This document shows positions 40,893 through 56,600 of a DNA stretch of 64,000 nucleotides, in pieces (position 1 is the stretch's first letter; every line of letters begins with the position of its first letter). The translations under genes were made by a program, and so were the position numbers. Below the pieces are notes generated by a model that was not told the DNA's origin, ran no database searches, and saw nothing but the letters and a program-made list of their open reading frames with translations. Source of the DNA: Burhinus oedicnemus (Eukaryota; Chordata; Aves; Charadriiformes; Burhinidae); assembly GCA_008921705.1 (NCBI GenBank), contig VFFE01009205.1:4024235-4088234 (forward strand). The letters run 5' to 3'.

Positions 40893-41578
40893 TAAAAACG
40901 AGGGAAATGTTTATGTTTTCTGTTGCCGACGCCCAGCGCCACACGTTGGACTGGAGCGTTGGCTGTCACGCTGCATTGTCAAAAAGCCGCCTTGCATGTA
41001 CCTATATGATCTTATATAATTCAAGGAATTATTCTCCAAAGGTGACTGAGTATCCCTATACATGCGCTGTGTTTCTGTGTAAAATAACGTGCTGTAAAAT
41101 GCCATAGAGGAGAGAGTGATTATAGCAGCAATTCTATCTATATCTTTGGGCATTTTCATATTTTGAATACACATGCATGAAAAGAGAAACGTTTGTCATG
41201 CTAACCATGGTACTTTTTTCCCCCTTTTTTCTTCCTGGATGGTTTTATAGACACAAGAAATACATAATGGACTCCTGTGGGAGTGGAATAAAAACCCCCA
41301 CCGGTGAGGAGAAGGCCTTATAATTCAGAAGTGGATTTGCAAATCAAAAGGTCTTGCCTCGAGTGGGATAAATTTCCAGATCTGCAGGAACCCATTATGT
41401 TTTATTATTTTTCATTCGAGTTTTAGTTTGTTTGTTATGGGTTTAACTATTTAAAATACTGCAGGGATCAGCCAAGAAAATACACAATCTCTGTTACCTA
41501 ATTAAACATACCAAGCTGGTAAGAATATGCTTCAATTGAAATGCTGAGCATTGTTTGGTTTGGTTTTTTTTTTTAATT

Positions 41579-42250
41579 TTACTGAAATTTTAGGTATTTA
41601 AGCTGCAAAAGGAGCAGTCTAATCAGCAGTATGTGTCTATCTGTATTTATGAACACACGTGCTAACACAGGACCATAGGCTGTACTTGAATCACTGTTTT
41701 CCAAATACTCAGTATGTGGAGGGTAGAAAATTAATATCAAACATGATTTCTCTGATTTACTTGTAGAAGGAATTTGTTCCATTCCCCTCAGTACCTGCTT
41801 TGTCCTCTCCAGGTTTATTGCAGCATTCGGTTGCTGTACACAGCCATGTGGCTGGGCATGCGCAGGATGCTCAGCACAAGCCACGTATCCCTTCCCCATC
41901 TTTCCTCCCCTCTGGAGCAGATCGTAAAGATTGCACAAAGCCAAAACTTTTGAGGCAAGGGTCTGATGCGAGAAGCCAGCCTTACGCTCCAGCAAGGAGA
42001 GAGGGTCAGGTTTTGAAAGCCATCCTTCAGAGAGGGTGATGTGCTCGTCTGCGGTGGCTGCCCAAACAGAGAATTGCAAACCTCGTTGCATCCTAGAAAT
42101 ATCCCAGTCCCCGGTTATGGCTGCCAAGGGAATCCGTGGAGCTGCTGCCGTGGAGCCAGCAGCCCTTTCATCTTTCTGTTCCTGACTCTTTCCTCCCTTT
42201 CCTTTTCTCTTTTTGCCTCCTTCCCAACCCGCCTGTTTACTTCTCCCCAT
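41579..42250 (-). CDS. Long antisense open reading frame, 223 codons from its first ATG, doubtful gene
   Basis: Seen: the minus frame is open for 277 codons from 42412, but its first codon there is GTG. The first ATG is at 42250 in a purine-rich context with G at -3 and +4, leaving 223 codons. The beginning is low-complexity Lys/Gly/Glu because it is antisense to a pyrimidine tract; the rest is mixed composition. There are no Cys/His finger motifs, signal peptide or clear transmembrane segment, although the C-terminus is hydrophobic (RHILLIRLLLLQLKYLKFQ). It is the longest open frame in the window and runs opposite to the zinc-finger gene, inside its intron. Most likely it is a chance open frame favoured by the stop-poor purine tract. 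A lineage-specific or noncoding antisense transcript is possible. Confidence 0.12.
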   Translation of the reverse strand: MGRSKQAGWEGGKKRKGKGGKSQEQKDERAAGSTAAAPRIPLAAITGDWDISRMQRGLQFSVWAATADEHITLSEGWLSKPDPLSLLERKAGFSHQTLASKVLALCNLYDLLQRGGKMGKGYVACAEHPAHAQPHGCVQQPNAAINLERTKQVLRGMEQIPSTSKSEKSCLILIFYPPHTEYLENSDSSTAYGPVLARVFINTDRHILLIRLLLLQLKYLKFQ

Positions 42251-42280
42251 CCCACCTCCCCCTTCCCCACCGCAGCCCCG
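42165..42280 (+). repeat. Pyrimidine-rich tract
   Basis: C/T-rich for over 100 bases with few purines, including ctttcctccctttccttttc. Its complement produces the Lys/Gly/Glu-rich start of the antisense open frame. Confidence 0.75.
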
Positions 42281-43639
42281 GTGCCAGCACTCGCCATCGC
42301 CGCCCTGCTCTCGCCCTGCGTGTGACCGCTGCTGTGCAGGGCAGAGCGCCCAGTGCCACACACGTTTCCAGGGGTGGCACAGGCAGCTCACCGCTGGCAC
42401 GTGCTGCTGCACGGAGATTTTTTTTTAAAAATGATTGTTATTTTTCACACTGCATGGAGGGCCCCTTCAAGGCCCGTCTGCTCTGGGAATTGCCTCTGGC
42501 TGCAAATGTGCCAAGGGGCAAACGTGCAAGAGCCACCACGCAGCCGGGCATGGGCTGTGCCCAGCGTCCCGCATAGAGCCCCACCGCTTGTCTGCCCTGG
42601 CACCTAACTCCCTGCCTGGTAAAAGGGCTTTGGGATCCTGAGAGTACCAAAGGCCTTCTCGAAAACAGTCATTGCCCTCTGTTAGCCCCTTTAAAGATCT
42701 AAAAAGCTAATTTAAAGCGACTGTAAGTAAAGACCATGCTTCTGAAGGCTTGCATTATTCACAAGATCCAGATGCGTTTGGCAAGAGATTAGTTCATGGT
42801 ATAATGTAGGCATTTCTTAGCTGTCTTGGAACTAAAAATTGAAGTTGGTGATATTTGAACATATAAAAATAAAGCTGAGTGTACATCAAAAGAGAGAGTT
42901 TCTTTAGTGTTTAAAGTAAATTTTCATGAGAAGTTTGTGTGGTGTGGCAGTGAAGGAAAGACACATTTTCAGGAAGTCTTTACAGAAACTTTCCACAGGT
43001 TTTTTAAATTTTAGGTGTTTTCTGATTTATATAAACTTTACATTATGTTGTCTAAATTTCCACGACTCCCTCCCTCCCTTCAAGAAAACCAAAGGATTGT
43101 TTAATTTTATGTGTGAAAATTGCTTTAGTATGGCTCCAGTATCTCAAAAAAAGGCTCAACTGCACCCAGAACCACTAACTTAAGTAAACAGGGAAACATA
43201 TCATCTTACAAAAGTGGTATGCTTGAAACAATAGTAATAATTATTGTTATTTCCCTGTGAGTTCACCTAGAATATAAGGGCATTTAAAATGGGCTTAAGA
43301 TATTTGGCATGGAAATTACACTTTCAAATGACATTTAAATACCTTCAGTGGTCTCTTCAGCTTGGAAAAATCCAAGAAATTTAACATTAAGGCTGACACT
43401 CTGCTGTGGGCTCCTGCTATTCTCTGATAGTTTCTTTCTCTCCTGTATGTTTGCAGTGTAGTCTGAGGTGAAGACGGCATTTCAGCCCACTTTCAGTGTT
43501 GTTGCTGTTAAATTCATTTTAAATGCTGTTTGACTATTTAATAATCTATACGCAGAGCAGGGATGCTCTCCCTTTGTGGTAGGATGGGAGGTGGAGTGGT
43601 GCAGTGTTGTCATGAGCCTTGGGAGCAGCAGGCACGTGG

Positions 43640-45739
<2,100 letters not shown>

Positions 45740-46209
45740 TAAAAACAAAGCTAAAGCTGTTGATTTCTCTGTGCAACCATCACCCTGTGCAGCATTTAGA
45801 CAAGGTGCATACCCTCCGTATGGTCTCTTCTGCCCTTAAACAGTCTCTCAGTCTCCTCCTGCCTTTCTGGGTGCTATCAGGAGAAAGGGGTCTCTGAGCA
45901 TGGCTGGAATAAATAAATAAGACAAGACGGATATCATGATTCTTTATGAGTATTTCTCTTGACAGTAGCGTTGCTACATCCTGACGTGTCTACGTCAAAC
46001 ACCTTGTAAATAATTTCTTTTTCTCTATTAATAATTTAGGCACTGATTAACATACAAAGACTAAGCAAATGGTATGCTGCCCCCTCCCCTTCCTCACTGT
46101 TAAGTCAGAAGTAAAGGAATTTTCCCTACCGAGATATGAGAGCAAAGCGTGGGTGCAGCTCAACATGGCGCTTAATTAGAGGCTCCACCAAGGCACTAGC
46201 ACGTTAATA

Positions 46210-46450
46210 AGCTGCAGGTTTTGCAAACCAGGCATTACATGCCAGTTTCCCTGGCGGCACTGGGGGCCACAGCCACAGCAGTTTTAGGCCCTGCAAAGCC
46301 GGTGCGTGGCCGGCACCCATCCCCGGGTGCAGCAAGCCTTTCAGAGGGGCCGGACCCTGGCGTTGGCATGCTGCTGCAGCCATTCTCAGGGCCCTGGCCC
46401 CAGAGGCCAGCCTGGAGCCATGCTGGTGAGACTGGGGTTTAAATAACACT
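46210..46450. other. GC-rich islet in the downstream intron
   Basis: GC-rich patch about 500 bases after the second exon, with CpGs in ggtgcgtggccggcacccat. It opens frames on both strands, none with a domain. Confidence 0.35.
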
Positions 46451-47084
46451 GATACCTTTGGTGCTGCACCCACGCAGATGCTGAAACCTCCCTGGTGTGT
46501 GTGCCTGATACCTCGCGGGGAATGGAGCGCCAGAGCTGGCCCTTCCAAAGAGCTCGCAGGGAGGTGCCTGCCCTGGCCGTCCTCCTCAGGCCTATCTTAC
46601 CTGTGTAACATGGCCACCAAAATACTGCTAATGTCCCCTGGCAAATGCAGTCTTTTTATAGAATGGTGCCGTATGCCTCATTTAAATCTATTAGCTTTAT
46701 TTACTTAAACTTTGGAGGGTTTTTATTTATCTTGCTGAATTCCCAAGCTGCTGCCTCTTGTGTCGTGCTGTCATGCTGTGGAAGGATGGTTGATCTTTTC
46801 ACTTTGTTGATTTTATTTTTTTTTCTCCCAGGGGAATCTCCTCTTTCCCTTGTTCTAGCAACCTGATTTGCATAAGTGTACAAAAGTTTTAACTATACCT
46901 TGTTAATATTTTAATAAAGTCAGCAGATTTTGGGTTTGTGTGTTCTCACTATGAACGTTTTATGAAGGCAACAGTGGCATGCAAAGCTGGCTCTGATTTT
47001 TCCTCCCATTCTTCCTTTAAAGTGGTGTTTGGTCAAAATGCCAGCACAATTAAAATGGGCACACTGGCTTCCTAGGTCACTGCA

Positions 47085-47330
47085 TTAACCTTTAAAATCA
47101 GATGGTCAAATAAAGAGAACCTTGTTAAATTATAGTCTTAACAGCGGCCCATTTTTTGCAATTAACAGTTTTAATTACATAGTGTTTCAATTCTGAAGTG
47201 TTGTGCATTGCAAAATTGCTGCAAATAGCAGCTTTAATCAGATAAATTATGATTGTAATTTTCCAGTTTTTATGCAGGATTTGTGTGCATTTAAATTTTC
47301 TGTGCTCATAATAATTACACGAGTAGTTTT
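47085..47330. promoter_or_regulatory. Candidate conserved enhancer-like block
   Basis: AT-rich but complex sequence with clustered transcription-factor-like cores: ttaattac near 47170, ataattac near 47313, an E-box-like cagatg near 47100, and repeated gcaaat/gcaatt cores. It has no coding potential and no repeat signature. Developmental enhancers in genes of this family often look like this, but conservation was not tested. Confidence 0.25.
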
Positions 47331-50300
47331 GAATAGTGTTGGCTGAATGAAAACTCAGTACTTAGCTGCGCAGTTTTAGTCTTTATTTCAGCAATGACTC
47401 AGAAATGTGTGTTTACTTGATGCCAGGGATTTACTAGTTCAAATACCCTGAGCCAAGGAGGACATAAAATGTGCGTATGTAAATCAGTCAGAAATGCTCA
47501 AGACTTTTGAACCAGTCTCCTTTGGCATGATTATCTCTTCAATTTCTGATGTGTAAGCTGCCTGCTCTAAATTCCTCAACTGTTGGTTATGTTTTTGTTG
47601 AGTAATGAAGATTTAGTATTATTTTAGTAAACCAGTTGTTCCGCTGCTGGTTAGGGTTAAATCCGCATAAACCTTTCAGTCTCTTAACTGTGCAATTGTT
47701 CTTATGTGGGCAAATCACCATCCATCAAGGGGTTCCGCTTGATGAATTTGACTTTTCAGTTCTGATCTTGCTTTCCTACTGGTGTAAAATAATCAGTGTC
47801 AAAATCTGAACCTATGCTTTGTTTTACTACTTTGTATTTTTAAGTGAAACCACTGAAAATACTTGTTAGAAAATTGAGCATTCAACTATTTCAAGAAGAA
47901 ATTCAGAGTGGGGTGCTTACAGAAAAGCAAGAAAAACAAGGAGGTTGGGGAAAATGACAGGCAGTGCAGGGAAAAGGTAACTTTTAGAGATGTCACAGAG
48001 TGGTATGAATTAGCCCTGCTGATTTGTGAACGTTTCTTTAAAGAGTTAGGGCAAACACCAAGTAAGCCCAGAAGGGCATGTGTGTGCCATGTGATGAAAA
48101 ATGTTTCTACTGTAAATGTACTTCTAGGGCTTGGTGCAAATACTGTTTCGGCAGCGTAATGCTCTGGAAGCAATCAAACCCTCTTTTCACTTCTGAACTA
48201 GTAGCTGTATTTTAATATAGGTTTATGCTTTGACGTTTGCACCATCTGATGGAGCCATAAAACCAAGGCTTAAGAAAGCTCCGAGGAACTGAGCTCATTT
48301 TATAAATGGTAGAAAATCTGGTGTGAATCTGGAGCGATGAGTCAGTGAGGTTACCTTGATGATATTGCCAGAAGAAAAGAAAACAGAATGTTATTTAACT
48401 GCTTACATTATCTTGTTGGAAATAAGGAAAGAAAACATAGTAAGGTTAAGTACGAAATACAAAGGAAACAGTATGTGTGATAACCCCACATACCCTTAGG
48501 GCAGAAGAGGAAAGGCTGGCAGCTCTCTGTTTTTCACATCCTCAGTTTGTAAGATTGACAGCTATGAATATGATGAAAATCTCCTGGAAAAAAAGTAAAT
48601 TTATAGCTATCGTATAGTACACCAAGGCTATGGCATTTCATTCCCCCTACTGAAACATGCTCACTGAAACAAGCGTAGAGGTGGAGGTTTGGGGCGTTCC
48701 TTGTGCGTGGGGCAGAAGGAACCGTTTCAAACAGAGCCCCATCTCTAGGACCCATGTCAGGAGTTGCTGGCCACCACCAGCATGCCCGCTTCTCACAGGC
48801 AGCTGGAGCCACAGTGGCACACAGGGCATCTAGATGTGGGAGATGAGCTAGCTCTTTGACAACTGAAATTTTGGTCGTTAGTATTTAAAACCTAGCAGGG
48901 AGCCCTGCCAACATCGAAGATGGGTCAGAAATTGTGACACATAATGGGTGCTGAGAGTTATATTTGTGGTGTTATTCACAGCTGGGAAATGTACCTCCTC
49001 AATTGCTTGCACCAAGAATTACATTAAGTAAATTGTGACTGAGCAGTGATTTTCAGAGGAAACTTAAGGAGGATTTTCATAGGTACTCTTTTGCCACACT
49101 GCTTTTTCCAAGGAGCCATCGCATAACCAATGAAGTATTTGTATTTAAAGGATTAATTCCTGCTGTTTGCTTGTGTACTGTTAATCATACCGTTTCCTCC
49201 TAAATGATTACAATTGATGCAAACTAAGGCAAGGGATATAATAAACAATACGCAAATAATCCAGGTACCAAGGGAGCAGGGTACCTGCCAGGTCTTTCCT
49301 AGCACAGGTGTTCAGGTGTTTTATTGCCTGCTATGAATAAAGGGTTTGCTTTCCTGTTCAGATTTGGAGATATGTCAAACCACTAAATTGAGGGAGCTTC
49401 ACCAGAGGAATTTGCTGTCATTTTAAGTGCCCAGTTTCTTTAAATGTACACTTATCAAAAGGAGAGTGGCTACTATGGCTCATTGGCTAACACTGTGGTC
49501 TGTCTCCCTCCTCGTTTCATTTTATGTGAAAAGCCGGCAATTTTCATATATCCATAAACAGGCATGAGCTGCTGCACAGAAATTGCACTCATTATATTAA
49601 TAATGATTTACCATGAACATCCTCCAGGGGCTTGATTTGGTCCACATCAAAGGCCTTGGGATTCTTTCCGCTGATTACAGCAGATCAAGCCCTAAGCAGG
49701 TTTTCTTTTTTTAAGTCTGCTTTTAATGTCAGCTCAATGTTAGATTTATCTCCTGCAGAGGACTGCATCCTGCCTAGGCCAGCGGGGCAGCACAGCGAGC
49801 CACCACATAGTCTGATGTGGCCCGATGGGGGACATTAAGATGCTGCTCTGTACCCATGGTGGCTTTCCTGGGAGTGAGGCAATGAGGAGCAACATCTCCA
49901 ACTGCTTGTGCCAGTGGTCCTTGGAGCCATCTGGGTACAACAGTGTCCCCTGAAGCACGTGGGGAGAACAAGAGTCTCTTGGCATGTATGTGACCCACCT
50001 GCACCCAAGCAAGTCTACAAGGCTACATCCAAGGGCTCAGTTTACTACCAATGGTCAGAGTACTGAAAAAAGACTTAAGCAATTTCTGGTCTGTACCCAG
50101 CTATTCAAAACCTTTTAGTGGTTAATGTCTCCAACTCCTACTTGAAAAATGCGCTTTACCCGCTTCCTGGGGGTACAAGAAAGCTTACTTAAATAGGAAT
50201 AAAATTTTTCTTCCAAACAGCTCTATGTGCTTGCAACACTGTGAAATATCTCAGTGCTTCTGGGCTCCAGTGTCCATACAGTCAGTGACAGAAAAGCAAA

Positions 50301-50615
50301 TCTATGGTATTCTGATAAAGTTGCACAAAATATTTTTCCCTGGGGGAGTGTGTGGATGGCAGGACAAATGGGACCTGAAATGTGGCTCTATCTCAAGGCA
50401 GTACCTAACTTTTGCTGTATTTCAGAACTTATGTGTGACTTAGATGTTAAACACCAGGAGCTTCTTGCTGGAAACAAACCACAAGCTATTTCTATGAAGC
50501 ACCCACAAAATCATGTCGAATTAATTTTCTGCAAATAAAATCCATTTTTTCTTTTAAACAGAATTTATATCTTTGCATTTTGGTTGTTGATGGGCTCTTA
50601 AGAGTCTGTTACCTA

Positions 50616-50664
50616 TCTTTTCTTTTTTTTCCTCCACCTTTTCTTTTTTCTTTTTTTTTTTTTT
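50616..50664 (+). repeat. T-rich polypyrimidine tract
   Basis: T runs broken by C, ending in a 14-base T run before aatg. Low complexity only. Confidence 0.85.
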
Positions 50665-53600
50665 AATGTTTGTCCTCCTTTAAAATCCTGAAAATGACCT
50701 AGTCAGTTATCCTAGCAAATTTGGCTAGCATTTCTTAAAAAATGTTGCTGTGGTGCTTGGAGTATTGTTAAATTTTAATTATTAGTAGTTACAAAGCTAA
50801 TAAATTACAAGAATACCAAAATCTATTCCAGCCATATTGCTGGGTTTCATTCAGACGCAGTCAGATAATTATAACTAACAATAATTAAAAATTAAAAGTG
50901 CTGTAGGCACATACCCATCATGTTGAGTCTATCTGCCTGAACGTTCTTTATGGACTGCGAAACCACAAGTTTAATCTCTGATCTGTTGTCACAGTAGGGG
51001 AAGAATTTTACCTATTAGGTCTCCAGTTTTCAATACGTATGTTTAAATTAAGGGGAGGAGGAATGTTTAAAAATCTGAGGTTAGGAACAGGCTCTCATAA
51101 GGACCAAAGCTAAGAAACGCCATCACAGACTATGTGGGGCTGTTGCCAGGCTCTGCAGCAGCTGCAGTTGAGGTTCTGTGTGGGTGATGCCGGAGGTTTC
51201 CTGGGCCTGACATCCGCAGAGGTTAATGCTGTATGTAAGAGCAGGGGCTGTTCATGCTCACGCACCTCTGTGTGATTTGTCAGCACCTTCTTCCCTAGCA
51301 CAAAATGAGGTTGTGTTTCCTGTGTCAGGGGCTGGGGATGCTGTTGGAACAGCCGCGTAACCCAGACCACGTGGCCTCTTTGTGTGGCAATTCTGTTGAA
51401 ACAGAGGATGGTGCAGAAATCTTGAATTGCCCTGTGTTTGTTGTCGTGACAAGGTGTAGCATTTTTTCATTTGGGAAGATGATTCTGATCAATATATTGC
51501 TGCATCTTTATTGTCCCTGAGGTCCCTTCAATGAGACGCAGAAAGATCTCTCAAGTCTGCAATGGCTCACCTGAGATGAAGCTTGGAAATGTCTGGCACT
51601 GAAGTAGCATGTCCCATAACAAAAACCTCTCCTTCGTTTCCTACACCATTAACGCCGTTCTGTGGCTGGTCTTGGCTAACAAAGTGTACGCGACTCTGCG
51701 TTAACATGTACAGAAAACCCAGCAGTGATGCAGAGCCGGGGAAAAAAGGGAGCCAGGTGAAAGGCATCATTTCAGTCATTAATGCACTTAAGCGCACCCA
51801 AGTGTCAACATGTGTGATCAAGTGTAAGGAGGCATGTCGTTCCAATGTGGCAGCACTGGCACACAGAAGGGGCTTCCTACAGCAGAGATGGCACTTGGAT
51901 CCGGTGCTCAGGCTGCCCAGCTAAACCCGTCGTTGCCTGTCATCTATGCCCTAGGGCAAGGGTCCAACCAACTTTTGCGTAGGCACCATGCCATCCCAAC
52001 AGATGGGCAGGAGTGTAAGCCGCCAAGAGACAATGTATATGCATCAATTGTGTTTATTGAAAGCACAGTTCCTGGCTGGAAATGTCCAAATGTCTATTTA
52101 TTCTGAGATAAGATGCCTTTAGTTAATGGATATAGAAATGCAGCCTAGCTTTGAACTAATTACTTTATATACATTACAAAATGTAATGCAGACACGCAAA
52201 TGTAAGATGTGCTCATTATGGGGAGCCCCGTTTAACGTCTGTCATGACACACAGAGCCCCTCCTAAAATTGACTCGAAGTGGCAAGGTACTACTTGCCTT
52301 TAAGTACTGGAGACCAAATTTTGTAGGAGCTGCACGTAACTATACACATTGCTGGTGCAATATATAATGATGTGCAGGGAGCCAACCTTTTACACTTGCA
52401 AGTTTTCCTTTGCACACCGATGTCTAAGCTCACCTCCCCTCTTAGTGGTGGAAACCATTTTTAGTTGCGTGAGTAAATGAGGGTGATGCATTAATCCAGA
52501 CCAAAGCAAGACCAGTTTACATATCTCACCGAAGAGGTTTGTTTTCCATGTGACAGAGAGAAAAATCATATAATATGCTTTTATATTTGACAACATAGTT
52601 GCCCACCAAAAAAAGTAATTTATGGAAGCATCCAGAGAGGCGTCTGTTTGCACAAATTAAAGGGTGTTTCCTTCCTCTACTTGTTAGGTTTATTCAATTA
52701 AGACCTGTTAGTGTTCTTGAAAGATGTGCTTTAAAGACCTTTCTGAATATCCAGTCTGGTAAATACGTAAATAAATAAAGCGGGAATGTTTTACTTCCAG
52801 ATATATTAATGCATTCCCATCTTCTTGGAAACAGAGCACACGGGCTGTGTTAAACATCCATCCTTGACCAAAAGGAGGAGGCACAGGAGAAGAAGTGAGA
52901 AATGGATTTTCTTTCGGAAAGACCAGATTGCACTCTCCGGTCTGGCAATAACAATTACTAATGACATTTAGAGAGAAATTAAGGATGAGAAATGCAAGTT
53001 GGCATTTCAGCAGTGCCAGTCAGTAACATTGCATCAGAGCTCACAGGAGAGATGAGAAAAAGTTTAGGGATGGAAAATTAATTTTGTTATGTCAACAATT
53101 AACAAATACCTTTTCTTCATTCTTTACCACACTATCACAAATTACCGCTGTGATAGTATTTAGTAGCTCCTCAGATGAATAAAATAGCGCTTTGAAATCC
53201 TTATTTCTGGAGTCAAATGCACATGTCTGTGTTTTGCTCTGTTTTGTTGAACAATGAATGATAAAAGAGGTGCAGACTGACCAAGGAGGGAGAAAATGAG
53301 CTCTTGAATGTGTGGTAGCAAGAATATTCTGTGTGGCTTCTCTCTGTAGATCTCTGTCATTTTTATAACCGTGAAAGAATTAAGCTTACCAGCACTTTTT
53401 CTGAGGTTGTTTTTTTTCCTGTTTTACAAATTTGGAAAGGCAGAGGTCAAACAAAATATCCAGATCCATGCAGGAAAATCTGGAAGGAGCCAGATGTAAA
53501 GCCCTGGAAGGCTCAGACCTTTTATTCAGAAGTCCTTCATACGTTCACAAGGTGAAATTCCTGACACCATAGGAAGGTGGTAAGAAGCCTCGTTTCCTGC

Positions 53601-56600
53601 TGCTCTGTGTAGAGCCACAGAGCAAAGGGGCTGTAAGCTGTAGGTCTGCGAGCAGGGCCATCGGCACAGCTGGCTGTGCAGGGACAGTGTCCTCGGGGAC
53701 AGCAGATCCAGGCACCACTGTTTGGCCCTACTGGGCTTGGTAGCACATGCCTTTCTAAGCAGGATGTAGTCCTTAATCTAGAAACAGAAGATTTTTGTAA
53801 TATGTAGGCAAAAAAAAAAATTTTGTTTTGTTTTCTCTCCAAAAAGTGTTATTACAATTTTTCTTTGCTGATGGGAAGAGATCTCTAATACAGCCCCTTT
53901 GATTTACTTCTGCTGTAGTAGCTGCTGTGGAACGTAGTTCAGAATCTGAGCACGGATTAGCTCCGTTTCTTCCTGTAAGTGTCGCTAGCATCCAAAGGAA
54001 CTGACTTCAGTTTTCAAAGGAAGAGGGATGCTGCACTGGAAAAGGCAGAGCATGAGCATTATTTAAGGAAAATAGTGGAGCTTCATCAGCCTCTGTTTTG
54101 AAGAGCTCATGGAAGGTGGTGTACAGCATCCTTTTAAAAGTTCAGTCTCTTCATTTGCTTGCTGCTAGAGCAAAACGGGGATGCTTGTCCAGACATAACA
54201 GTATATGCCTGAGTGTTTTCACAAGAAATGTCTAGATCATTAAATATAATAGGTCTCAGCTGCAGTTTTGATCACTGAAGCATGCACACAATTCATCACA
54301 GCAAATTAGGTACGTCTTTGTAACTTATCTTTCTGCAATTTGCTGGCACTTTTAGAGAGCTGAAACTTATATTGTATGTGCTGCAGAAGCCATTTCAGAT
54401 AAAATATTCTGTGTTTATTGTTGGAGAACAAGGATTCACTAATAACAAAAACGTGGAGCAGTGTATGTTTCTGCTCCTGCATCTTGCAGAACCAGCAGTA
54501 ATACAGCAGAGATCCCCAGCCACATTCATTATTTATATATTTTAGTGAATTTCGTGTCTGCAGTAAAAGAGATATAAGCTTCAACATCAGACTGTTTGTG
54601 CCAAATTCTATCCTACAGGCCATTCAGAAAACCTGAGGCAGCCGTGGTTCTCAATCATTACACAGCCCATTTATCTGATTGGAGTTTTGTCCTCTGCCTT
54701 GCTGAAATGTTGCTTGTTCTTTAAAAGCTTAGTTTGACCTTTGGAAAGAAAAAGCATTTGCTATTTTAATTTTTTTTTTTTTTTTTAGAGAGAACCTGAA
54801 CCTACTTAAATGGAAATTGGCATTCAAAAGCAGCACAGTTATTGAAAAGCATTTACTTTATTACTAGAAGAGAACAGACGCTAGTGGGCTCGAAAATTAC
54901 ATTTCAGTGGATTCATCAGTTTCAGTCACTAGTTAGTCTGTGAACAGATGGATATATTTGTAACAGTTAACATGAATTTATACCCTGGATTTTTACATTT
55001 GCCTTAAGAGTGCTGCTTTCTTAGCTGCTGACTAGAAGGGTTTGGAGATGTATTTTATTTGCTTTATTTTTCTGAAATAGGATACAGTTGTTTCTAATTG
55101 CAGAGATTTCTTACATCATAGAAAGCACCTCAGTTTTCAGAAATGTGAATGATATGTGTAAGGAAAATGTTGTAAAAGAATCCTCCAGTATGGCTGCTGC
55201 AGAAAAAATAAACATCTCAGCCTAAACCTAGATAAACCCCCATGGACTGAGAAAATAATTTTCAATAACCAGATATTTTTAACTCTGTATGAAGGTAGTA
55301 ATCAGAGTTGCCTGTATTTGCATCTAGGGTCTGCCACAGTCTAATTGCTTGTCTCTTTTTCCCCCCCTGAAATTTAAGGCCATTGGTTAACAGAGCAATG
55401 CATTAAGCACTCCATCTCCAAAATAGAAAGAAATACTGCCCTAGCCTCTACCATGTGGCATCTTTAGGTTTCAGGGATTTCGTTTAAATCTGAAATTTAT
55501 GTCCAGGAGAAATAAATTATTAGATTGTAAAAGCAGCTGGGGAGGGAGTAAATATAGTCTCTTTTGTCCTCTATATCATTTCCCCAGGAAGATAATAAAT
55601 GTATGGCAAGCGTCTTGTGTTTCCTCAGTCGTACAAATGTTGTGTGTGTGTGTTGTATTTCAGACGTGAAGCCTAAATTCCAGACAGGAAATCCTGGAGT
55701 GGTACCGTACTGCTGTTGGCTACTGCTGTGGTGCTGGCGGAGCCCCCATCACTTCTTCCGTTAGAAGGAATTTGAAAAATAGTTTCATGAAGAAATTTAA
55801 AAGTCCTTGGGTATACCTTTGATTTACTGACCAGGAGATTTAGGGTGTAATCCTTGGGTTTATCTCCTCGGCCAGTGAAAGGCAGCAGGAGCAGCGGTTC
55901 CAGCCCTGGCTGCTGGAGTTTGCTGAGGACAGGGGTCCTGCCCTGTGGCCTGATCCCGAGGGCCAGTTTGCCCAGGGTGATTTTGAAGAACATGAGAGAG
56001 ACTCCTGCTAACTCTTCACTGCCTTACCTGTTCTCATTGCTCTACGAGGTCAGATACATGGAGCTAGCGTGATGAGTAGTCGGGAGAAAATGGGGCCTGA
56101 TAAGAACAAAAGAGAAGGAATAGTTAGAAAGTCAGTCGGTAACTTGCCCTTCTGCGGCTGGGCTTGTGTATAGGGCTGCCATTGCCTGCACCTCTGTGCT
56201 CTTGTCAGGAAGGTTGGTGGTATTTTCAGCCCAGCCTACTTTCAGGGACCTGAAAGCAGCCCTGGAGCAGCCTCACTGGTCACTCTTTCTGAAGTTGCTT
56301 TCAGAGAAGTATATTCAGTCATAGAATAATGTTTGTGTAATTAATACTCTGCTTTAACATCGTATTTGGAGAGTAGTGTTATACCTCCCTTTAACCAGAG
56401 GGGAAGGGAAGAAGGGTAAAATAATTTAGAATACAGCTTGTTTCCAGATTATGCCTTTTCTGTGGTTTCTGCTTATGTTAAATGAAAACGGGACGGGAAT
56501 GTTTGATGCACGGGCTGGGTGTGCATGTGCACTGACCCGACTTGTGCAGTAAATGCTAATGGACGGAGTGCTAATGCTCCCTTCTTTCTTCACGTTTCAC

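Larger units (their letters stand above)
36000..41570. other. Intronic stretch with GC-rich islets, no recognisable genes
   Basis: GC-rich islets at about 36020-36360, 37370-37510 and 38760-38910 alternate with AT-rich DNA. Short GT repeats lie near 36920 and 38420. Open frames of 90-140 codons overlap on both strands and show no domain. Confidence 0.45.

Noticed and set aside
42136..42576. 146-codon plus frame over the pyrimidine tract
   Set aside because: Leu/Pro/Ser/Phe-rich translation of low-complexity pyrimidine DNA.
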